Shown piece by piece: positions 1-4,475 of a stretch of 7,412 nt of DNA. A program made the translations under genes and the position numbers. Within the stretch, counting starts at the first letter, position 1, and every line of letters starts with the position of its first letter. The notes below the pieces were generated by a model. That model worked only from the letters and a program-made list of their open reading frames with translations. It searched no databases and was not told the DNA's origin. The stretch covers positions 1 to 7,412 of the forward strand of contig JAAZAQ010000209.1 in NCBI GenBank assembly GCA_012514225.1. The letters are read 5' to 3'. Source of the DNA: Clostridiales bacterium. Lineage in GTDB: Bacteria > Bacillota > Clostridia > Christensenellales > Aristaeellaceae.

Positions 1-71
1 CCATAGCCAAGTGGTAAGGCGAAGGTCTGCAAAACCTTTACTCCCCAGTTCGAATCTGGGTGGCGCCTCCA
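1..71 (+). tRNA. tRNA-Cys (anticodon GCA), 5' end cut by the window edge
   Basis: This cloverleaf is readable apart from its first four acceptor bases, which fall before the window. The D arm uses GCC/GGC. The anticodon stem AAGGT/ACCTT encloses loop CTGCAAA with GCA at 29-31. The T arm is CCCAG, loop TTCGAAT, stem CTGGG. The 3' acceptor strand TGGCGCC implies a missing 5' GGCG. The discriminator base is T, the usual identity base of cysteine tRNAs, and the CCA end is encoded in the DNA at 69-71. It decodes UGC and UGU. A hairpin terminator follows within 20 bases, so this is the last or only gene of its transcript. Confidence 0.96.
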
Positions 72-83
72 GAACGACGGACG

Positions 84-108
84 AAGCCCCGGGCATCCCG
101 GGGTTTTT
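84..108 (+). terminator. Intrinsic terminator after tRNA-Cys
   Basis: The inverted repeat CCCCGGG / CCCGGGG (87-93 and 97-103) has a 3-base CAT loop and is followed by TTTTT at 104-108. The upstream AAG can pair with the first Ts and lengthen the stem. This is a textbook rho-independent terminator for the tRNA transcript. Confidence 0.9.
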
Positions 109-123
109 CCTTGCGCGCGGACA

Positions 124-154
124 GGGCCGGCAAGGCGGCCGGGCGTGCCGGCCC
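124..154. repeat. Perfect 9-bp GC-rich inverted repeat upstream of the ywlG-like gene
   Basis: The arms GGGCCGGCA (124-132) and TGCCGGCCC (146-154) are perfect reverse complements around a 13-base spacer. No T-run follows, so it is not a standard terminator. It lies just upstream of the candidate extended -10 box (165-173) and covers the position where a -35 box would sit. It could therefore be an operator, or simply a chance GC palindrome in GC-rich DNA. Confidence 0.4.
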
Positions 155-164
155 CGCCGTTTCG

Positions 165-173
165 TGGTAGGAT
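165..173 (+). promoter_or_regulatory. Possible extended -10 promoter for the ywlG-like operon
   Basis: TG-G-TAGGAT fits an extended -10 element (TG at 165-166, hexamer TAGGAT at 168-173), and 4 of 6 hexamer positions match TATAAT. No recognisable -35 is present at the usual distance. It is the best candidate between the tRNA terminator and the start at 231, and would give a leader of about 50 bases. The call is tentative. Confidence 0.35.
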
Positions 174-187
174 AGAAGAAGAGAACA

Positions 188-223
188 GGCCGGGCCGGCG
201 TCGCGGCGCCCGGCCGGAGGAGG
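188..223 (+). promoter_or_regulatory. Leader hairpin abutting the ribosome binding site of the ywlG-like gene
   Basis: The perfect 8-bp inverted repeat GGCCGGGC (188-195) / GCCCGGCC (208-215) ends directly against the strong Shine-Dalgarno sequence GGAGGAGG (216-223), which is 7 bases before the ATG at 231. The hairpin could limit ribosome access or protect the 5' end of the transcript. Regulation is an inference; only the pairing and spacing are seen. Confidence 0.45.
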
Positions 224-230
224 CCATAAA

Positions 231-773
231 ATGGATGAGATTGTTCGCCAGGCGCGCCAGGCGATGGAGGAGCTGCTGGAAGCCGCCAAGCCGCGGCCCG
301 GCCAGCTGATGGTCGTCGGCTGCTCCTCCAGCGAAATCCTGGGCCGGCGCATCGGCAAAGGCTCCAGCCTGGAGACGGCGGAGGCGGTGTTCGGGGGGCT
401 CTACCCGCCGCTGAAGGCCCGCGGCGTTCACCTCGCCGCGCAGTGCTGCGAGCACCTGAACCGCGCCCTGGTGGTGGAGCGGGCGCTGGCGGCGGAACGG
501 GGCTACGAAATCGTCAACGCGGTACCCCAGCCCCACGCGGGCGGCTCCTTCGCGGTGACGGCCTACACGCGGCTGGAAGACCCGGTGCTGGTGGAGAGCG
601 TGCGCGCGGAGGCGGGCATGGACATCGGCGGCACCCTTGTGGGCATGCACCTGCGGCCGGTGGCCGTGCCGGTGCGGCTGAGCCTGGACCACATCGGCGA
701 GGCCTGGCTGCTGTGCGCCCGGACCCGCCCCAAGTACATCGGCGGCGCCCGCGCCGCCTACCTGGAGATGTGA
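231..773 (+). CDS. ywlG: UPF0340 / DUF436 (TIGR01440) family protein, YwlG-like
   Basis: The 180-residue product is full length for the YwlG family of Firmicutes, which I recognise from its signature blocks: GCSSSE (30-35), QCCEHLNRALV (71-81), HAGGS (102-106), a DIGGTLVGMH stretch followed by VAVPVR (131-149), and RPKYIGGARA near the C-terminus (166-175). No signal peptide or membrane segment is visible, so it should be cytosolic. The biochemical function of the family is not established; the conserved Cys-Cys-Glu-His and Gly-Cys-Ser motifs look like a catalytic or ligand site. The start is fixed by GGAGGAGG seven bases upstream. The next gene, a YggS/YlmE-type PLP-binding protein, begins two bases after or four bases inside its stop, so the two are almost certainly co-translated. 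From memory, ywlG in Bacillus subtilis lies next to glyA, another PLP-linked gene, which hints at a role around PLP or serine-glycine metabolism. Confidence 0.93.
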   Translation: MDEIVRQARQAMEELLEAAKPRPGQLMVVGCSSSEILGRRIGKGSSLETAEAVFGGLYPPLKARGVHLAAQCCEHLNRALVVERALAAERGYEIVNAVPQPHAGGSFAVTAYTRLEDPVLVESVRAEAGMDIGGTLVGMHLRPVAVPVRLSLDHIGEAWLLCARTRPKYIGGARAAYLEM

Positions 774-775
774 GC

Positions 776-1486
776 GTGGAGCGGGCGGGGGGAGCGGACG
801 CCATCGCGCTTCGCGTGGCGGAGGTCCGCCGCCGGATGGCGGAGGCGGAGGCCCGGGCGGGCCGCAGGCCGGGGCAGGTGTCGCTCTGCGCCGCCTGCAA
901 GGCCCGGACGCCGGAGGAAATCCGCTTTTCAGCAGGCCTCCCCATCGACCTGTTCGGCGAGAACCGCATGCAGGAGATGCGCAACAACCTGGAGGCGGGC
1001 GCCTACCAGGGGAAGCCCTGCCACTTCATCGGCCACCTGCAGACCAACAAGGTGCGCCAGGTGGTGGGCCGGGCCGCGATGATCCAAAGCGTCGGCAGCC
1101 TGAGGCTGTTGGAGGCGATCGACCGGGAGGCGGGGCGCCAGGGCATCCTGCAGGACGTCCTGCTCGAAATCAACCTGGGCGGGGAAGAGAGCAAGGCGGG
1201 CGCGGACGAATCGGAATTGATGCCGCTGATGGACGCCGCGGCGGCGCTTCCGAACCTGCGGGTCCGCGGCCTGATGGCTATCCCGCCGCCCGAAAGCGAT
1301 GAAAGGGAGGCCAGGCGGCATTTCGCCCGCCTGCGCGGCCTGATGGAGTCGGTGTCCGGCTGGGCCGGCGAAAAGGCGCCGCTGGATACGCTGTCCATGG
1401 GCATGAGCGGGGACTTCGAGGCGGCCATCCTGGAGGGGGCGACCCTCGTGCGCGTGGGCCGCGGCATCTACGGCGAGCGCCCCTGA
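776..1486 (+). CDS. ylmE: YggS/YlmE/PLPBP-family pyridoxal-phosphate homeostasis protein
   Basis: The 236-residue product belongs to the single-domain, alanine-racemase-N-like TIM-barrel family (E. coli YggS, human PLPBP). The family binds PLP without a known catalytic reaction and keeps vitamin B6 and amino-acid pools balanced. Family marks are in order: the presumed PLP lysine K42 in CAACKARTP, FGENRMQE (60-67), HFIGHLQTNKVR (83-94), GLMAIPPPE (165-173), LSMGMSGDFEAAI (206-218), and VRVGRGIYGER at the C-terminus. It is cytosolic. Two GTG starts are possible: 776, chosen because GGAG (763-766) is nine bases upstream, and 770, which overlaps the ywlG stop as GTGA but has only three bases of spacing. 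It follows the YwlG-like gene as the second gene of an operon. In B. subtilis ylmE lies in a division cluster, so this pairing differs. The residues before the lysine (CAAC) are Cys-rich compared with the usual AVS. Confidence 0.93.
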   Translation: MERAGGADAIALRVAEVRRRMAEAEARAGRRPGQVSLCAACKARTPEEIRFSAGLPIDLFGENRMQEMRNNLEAGAYQGKPCHFIGHLQTNKVRQVVGRAAMIQSVGSLRLLEAIDREAGRQGILQDVLLEINLGGEESKAGADESELMPLMDAAAALPNLRVRGLMAIPPPESDEREARRHFARLRGLMESVSGWAGEKAPLDTLSMGMSGDFEAAILEGATLVRVGRGIYGERP

Positions 1487-1507
1487 ACCCTTCGGGACGC
1501 CGTGATG

Positions 1508-1538
1508 TAAAACCGCCCGGGCAGGTGCCCGGGCGTTC
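1508..1538. terminator. Bidirectional terminator between convergent ylmE-like and glycerate kinase genes
   Basis: The near-perfect palindrome CGCCCGGGCA / TGCCCGGGCG (1514-1523 and 1526-1535) lies between two converging stop codons (1486 and 1540). Read leftward, the stem is followed by one G and then TTTT (complement of 1509-1512), a good intrinsic terminator for the kinase gene. Read rightward only TTC follows, so termination of the ylmE transcript would be weaker, although the stem is very stable. Confidence 0.8.
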
Positions 1539-1539
1539 G

Positions 1540-2781
1540 TCACGGATGCCTGCGGATGAGCAGCACGCTCAGGTCGTTGACGTTGGTGCCGGTGGGGCCG
1601 GTCATCAACAAGCCGCCCACTGCCTGCAGCGCAGGGTAGGCGTCGTTGTCCTGAAGCGCCCCGTGGACGGAGATGCCCGCCGCCGCCAGTTTCGCGGCTG
1701 TGTCGCCGTCCGCGTAGCCGCCCGCCGCGTCGGTGGGGCCGTCCGTCCCGTCGCTGCCCAGGGAGAACACGGCGGTGTCCCGGCACCCGGCGATGCCTTC
1801 GGCGGCGGAGAGCGCGAGCTCCTGGTTGCGCCCGCCCCGGCCCTTCCCCCTGACCACCACGACCGTCTCCCCGCCCAGGATGAAGGCCAGGCTTTCCTCG
1901 CTGCCCTGGTGGTAGCGGGCGACGGAGGCCAGCACGCTGCCCGCTTCCCGGGCCTGGCAGACGAGGCTGTCCGTCAGCACCTGCGCGCGGTACCCGAGGC
2001 GCCCGGCTTCTTTTTCGGCGGCGCGGCACAATTCGCGGACGCTGCCGGTCACCAGAACAGGGCCGGGCGGGAGCGACCGCGGCGTCTCGGTACGCAAGCA
2101 TTCCGCCGCCTGCGCCGACAAGGCCAGGCCGTACTTTTTGGCCACGGCCAGCGCGTCCCGGCAGGTTGTGCGGTCCTGCACCGTCGGCCCGGAGGCGATG
2201 ACGTCCGGCGGGTCGCCGATGACGTCGGACAGCAGGACGGACGCCACCCGCGCGGGCTGGCAGTGGAGGGCGAAGCGCCCGCCCTTGACCCGTGACAGGC
2301 GCTTGCGCACGGCGTTGGTTTCCCGGATGTCCGCGCCGGCTCGCAGCAGCTGGCGGGTAATGTCCTGCAGCTCCTCCGGGGTCACGAGGGGGGACTCGAA
2401 CAGGGCCGAGCCGCCGCCTGAAATCAGCGTCAGCACCGTGTCCTCGGGCCCCAGCCCCTCGACCATCCGCATCGCCTCCCCGGTGGCGGAAAAGGTGTTT
2501 CCGTCCGGGCTGGGGTGGCCCGCCTCCCGGATGACGAAACGGGGCAGCTCGCCCGGCGCGTGACCGTACTTGGTGATAACGATGCCGCGCCCGATGCGCT
2601 CGCCCAGTTCTTCGAGAGCGGCCGCCGCCATGGCGAAGGCCGCCTTGCCCACGGCCACGGCGACGACGCGGCCGCCCGCCGGAAACTCCAGTTGCCGCAG
2701 CGCCCTGCGCACCGCTTCCGCCGGCTGCGCGGCCCTGAGCGCCGCGTCCATGACGCGCTGCGCGTCTTCCCGGATGCCCAT
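1540..2781 (-). CDS. Glycerate 2-kinase (GK-II, DUF4147 plus MOFRL domain)
   Basis: The enzyme uses ATP to phosphorylate D-glycerate to 2-phosphoglycerate, feeding glycerate from serine, hydroxypyruvate or sugar-acid breakdown into glycolysis. The 413-residue cytosolic product has the two-domain layout of the family. The N-terminal DUF4147 part holds AVGKAA with K46, the likely active-site lysine, then GHPSPDG (88-94), SGGGSA (121-126), a VRKRLSRVKGGR stretch (159-169) and LSDVIGDPPDVIASGPT (184-200). The C-terminal MOFRL part holds GRGGRNQELAL (314-324), GSDGTDGPTDAAG (342-354) and GPTGTNVNDL (395-404). I prefer ATG 2781 to an upstream in-frame ATG at 2835 for two reasons: GGGAGGG sits three bases upstream, and the 2835 ATG lies inside the -10 box of the gene's own promoter. 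It converges on the ylmE-like gene and follows the leftward winged-helix gene. The gene could be named gckA/glxK/ttuD-like, but family members share these names loosely. Confidence 0.95.
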   Translation of the reverse strand: MGIREDAQRVMDAALRAAQPAEAVRRALRQLEFPAGGRVVAVAVGKAAFAMAAAALEELGERIGRGIVITKYGHAPGELPRFVIREAGHPSPDGNTFSATGEAMRMVEGLGPEDTVLTLISGGGSALFESPLVTPEELQDITRQLLRAGADIRETNAVRKRLSRVKGGRFALHCQPARVASVLLSDVIGDPPDVIASGPTVQDRTTCRDALAVAKKYGLALSAQAAECLRTETPRSLPPGPVLVTGSVRELCRAAEKEAGRLGYRAQVLTDSLVCQAREAGSVLASVARYHQGSEESLAFILGGETVVVVRGKGRGGRNQELALSAAEGIAGCRDTAVFSLGSDGTDGPTDAAGGYADGDTAAKLAAAGISVHGALQDNDAYPALQAVGGLLMTGPTGTNVNDLSVLLIRRHP

Positions 2782-2784
2782 TTT

Positions 2785-2813
2785 CCCTCCCGGTTCCCCG
2801 ACGGGGTCGGGGA
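2785..2813 (-). promoter_or_regulatory. Leader hairpin and Shine-Dalgarno of the glycerate kinase gene
   Basis: On the minus strand the leader holds TCCCCGA / TCGGGGA (2807-2813 and 2795-2801), a 7-bp stem with a 5-base loop, followed after three bases by GGGAGGG (2785-2791) and the ATG at 2781. The SD decides the start. The hairpin right before it resembles the arrangement at the ywlG-like gene and could modulate initiation. Confidence 0.5.
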
Positions 2814-2830
2814 CGCGTTGATTTGCATTC

Positions 2831-2858
2831 AGCATAGCCGATTCCGGCCCGCTGTCAA
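2831..2858 (-). promoter_or_regulatory. Sigma-A-type promoter of the glycerate kinase gene
   Basis: On the minus strand there is a perfect -35 TTGACA (2853-2858), a 16-base spacer and -10 TATGCT (2831-2836, 4 of 6 to TATAAT). Transcription should start near 2824, giving a leader of about 43 bases. The TGA stop of the upstream leftward gene (2855-2857) is embedded in the -35 box, so the kinase can be transcribed independently of that gene. Confidence 0.72.
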
Positions 2859-3634
2859 CCGCCGGGCGGCGGCGGGGCGCCCCGCGCGAGCCGCGGGGGC
2901 GAGGACTGCACCAGCGCCAGCGCGCGCAGCCGGGCGATGAGCCGGCTGAACACTGGCCGCCCCGGCATCTCCGCGAGGATGCGTTCCGGCGAAAGCCCCT
3001 GCGCCATCACCTCGCACAGCCCGCCCCAGGCGTCCCCGCTGTCGATGCGCCCCGGATAGGCGTCAATCAGCCGCTGCGCGACGGCGCCCCTGGCCCTGGC
3101 GCTGATTCTCCAGGCGCCGTCGAAGGCGGGCCCGCCCGCGCAATCATGTCCGGCGTCACCGGGGATACAGGGTGTGTGACGAAGGTTTCCCTTTGGGTTT
3201 GGAATACGGGCTGCCGCCCTGCCCAATGCGCTGGTCTCCCGATTGCCCCCTGTTTTGCCCCCTGGATTGCCCGCAATCCTGCCGCCTGGGGCGCCTTCGC
3301 CCGCTTCTTCCGCGTGGAGCCAGACCATCTGGTAGGCGGGCGCCAGTCGCCGGCGCTCCCCGGCGCGGTAGCGGATAAAGCCTTGCCTGGCCAGCCGTTC
3401 CCGGGCCCGGCGCAAGATGTCGCAGCCGGAATCCCCCGCGCCGAAAGGGGTCAGCGCCAGCAGGCGCGCGTTGCTGATGGACAGGTAGCCGTCCGGCCAG
3501 TCCTCTCCCGAGGCCTTCCGGTTGAACGCCTCGAACAGCGCGTGCCACAGCGCGATTTCGTTGGCGCCCAGGCCCCTCTCCGCGGCCGCGGCCGTAAAGG
3601 CGCGGCATTCCCGGATGTAGTTGACTTTCGGCAT
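2855..3634 (-). CDS. Winged-helix protein, DnaD/phage replisome-organiser N-terminal-domain-like
   Basis: The 259-residue product has an N-terminal domain (about 1-107) that I recognise as the winged-helix type at the front of DnaD-like replication proteins of Clostridia phages and conjugative elements: MPKVNYIRE start, LGANEIALWHALFEAFNRKA (22-41), DWPDGYLSISNARLLAL (45-61), then a CDILRRARERLARQGFIRYR-like recognition and wing region (71-90). A Gly/Asn/Lys-rich linker follows (about 112-165) with irregular GG repeats. A basic C-terminal region with helix potential (about 172-242) ends in a proline tail. I do not see the DnaD C-terminal motif, so DNA loading of helicase is not assured; a transcription or plasmid-type initiator role is possible. 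AAGGAGG (3639-3645), four bases before the ATG, fixes the start. No phage or conjugation genes flank it, so it is either a relic of a mobile element or a domesticated solo gene. Confidence 0.8.
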   Translation of the reverse strand: MPKVNYIRECRAFTAAAAERGLGANEIALWHALFEAFNRKASGEDWPDGYLSISNARLLALTPFGAGDSGCDILRRARERLARQGFIRYRAGERRRLAPAYQMVWLHAEEAGEGAPGGRIAGNPGGKTGGNRETSALGRAAARIPNPKGNLRHTPCIPGDAGHDCAGGPAFDGAWRISARARGAVAQRLIDAYPGRIDSGDAWGGLCEVMAQGLSPERILAEMPGRPVFSRLIARLRALALVQSSPPRLARGAPPPPGG

Positions 3635-3742
3635 TCTTCCTCCTTGCCTGCGGTTTCCTCACCGGAAGCGTACACTGCCTGACGGCTGACATGCCATGAC
3701 CGAATCGCAATGGCGGCGCGTTACCGCCGCGGGCGGGGCGCG
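3635..3742. other. Divergent intergenic region upstream of the FHA-SEDS-PBP operon
   Basis: This stretch separates the leftward winged-helix gene from the rightward operon promoter. It carries the strong SD of the leftward gene at 3639-3645. I see no clear promoter for that gene here; the best minus-strand -10 match (TATTAT, 3747-3752) overlaps the rightward -10 box and lacks a good -35. An open frame from ATG 3696 runs through it but includes the operon promoter, so it is not used as the start of the next gene. Confidence 0.5.
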
Positions 3743-3751
3743 TGCTATAAT
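3743..3751 (+). promoter_or_regulatory. Extended -10 promoter of the FHA-SEDS-PBP operon
   Basis: TGCTATAAT is a perfect extended -10 element (TG, one base, TATAAT) in otherwise very GC-rich surroundings. No recognisable -35 is found at 16-19 bases upstream, which fits an extended -10 promoter. Transcription would start near 3758, leaving a leader of about 22 bases that holds the AAGGGGG ribosome binding site (3766-3772). Confidence 0.78.
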
Positions 3752-3779
3752 ACGGGCATCGCCAAAAGGGGGAAAGCAT

Positions 3780-4475
3780 TTGCAGGCGCCCGCGTACGAG
3801 CTGCTGTCCATGGGCCTGAGGTACTGGTTTGTCCTCCTGGCCGTGTTCCTGCTGTGGCGGGCGTACCGGCTCATGCGGAAGGACCGGCGGGATTACCGGC
3901 GCACCCTGCGCCAATTGCCGGACGCGGGGCTGGTGGGCGAGGTCGTCGACCTGCGGGAAAACCGGGGGATTCCGCTGCCCCGGGAGGGGATGATGGGCTC
4001 CAGCCGCAGCTGCGACGTGCGCGTGCCGGGGTTGAAGCGGCGGGAAATGGAGTTCACCTTCCGGCCCGGCAGGGGCGTGCGCCTGATTCCGGTGCACCGC
4101 CGCCACGGCGCCAGCCTGGACGGCGAGGCGCTGCGTGCCGGGGACGCTTTCGCGCTGCACGGCACCGTACTGGAGATTCGGGACCAGTCCTTCCGCTTCC
4201 GGCTCTTCGCCGGGCTGGACCTGCCCGAGCGCGTGCCGCCCCCGCCGCCCCCGCTGCCGCAGGCGGAATTCCCCGGGGAGGCCTGGGGAAGCGATCTGTT
4301 GCCGGACATCCCGCCGCCGCTGCCGCCTGCGGAAACGGGAGCTGACCCGATGGAGAGGACCTGGCAGTACGCGCCCCTGCCGGAACTGGCGCAGGAGTGG
4401 CCGGAGGAGGCGGAGCCCGCGCACCCCTTCCGCCGCAGGCGCAGGGCGAGGGAGGAGGAGCGGGATGACGGCTGA
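3780..4475 (+). CDS. Membrane-anchored protein with degenerate FHA-like domain and proline-rich tail
   Basis: The 231-residue product (TTG start) has one membrane helix near the N-terminus (about 14-33, YWFVLLAVFLLWRAYRLM) followed by basic residues, placing the rest in the cytoplasm. Residues about 52-146 read as an FHA beta-sandwich: GSSRSCDVRVPG (73-84), a middle strand EFTFRPGRGVRLIPV, HGASLDGEALRAGDAF (109-124), then a final LEIRDQSFRFRLF strand. FHA domains normally bind phosphothreonine, but the canonical Arg, Ser and Asn contacts appear here as S74, K86 and H109. A PPPPPPLP run and a second PPPLPP run (152-183) lead into an acidic-then-basic C-terminus. TTG 3780 is preferred because AAGGGGG is seven bases upstream and a perfect promoter precedes it; ATG 3810 is the alternative. 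The gene overlaps the SEDS gene by 11 bases, so a role as scaffold or regulator of the SEDS-PBP pair is inferred. No kinase or phosphatase gene is in view. Confidence 0.82.
   Translation: MQAPAYELLSMGLRYWFVLLAVFLLWRAYRLMRKDRRDYRRTLRQLPDAGLVGEVVDLRENRGIPLPREGMMGSSRSCDVRVPGLKRREMEFTFRPGRGVRLIPVHRRHGASLDGEALRAGDAFALHGTVLEIRDQSFRFRLFAGLDLPERVPPPPPPLPQAEFPGEAWGSDLLPDIPPPLPPAETGADPMERTWQYAPLPELAQEWPEEAEPAHPFRRRRRAREEERDDG

Noticed and set aside
929..2101. Minus-strand open frame (390 codons) crossing the ylmE gene and into the glycerate kinase region
   Set aside because: It runs through the bidirectional terminator and two well-supported genes in another frame and has Arg/Pro/Ala-rich composition without motifs.
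2782..2835. N-terminal extension of glycerate kinase from the ATG at 2835
   Set aside because: This ATG lies within the -10 hexamer and has no SD, while 2781 has GGGAGGG and matches the usual family N-terminus.
3696..3779. N-terminal extension of the FHA-like protein from ATG 3696
   Set aside because: The perfect extended -10 box at 3743-3751 lies inside this extension, so the ATG would be upstream of the transcript start. TTG 3780 has a good SD.
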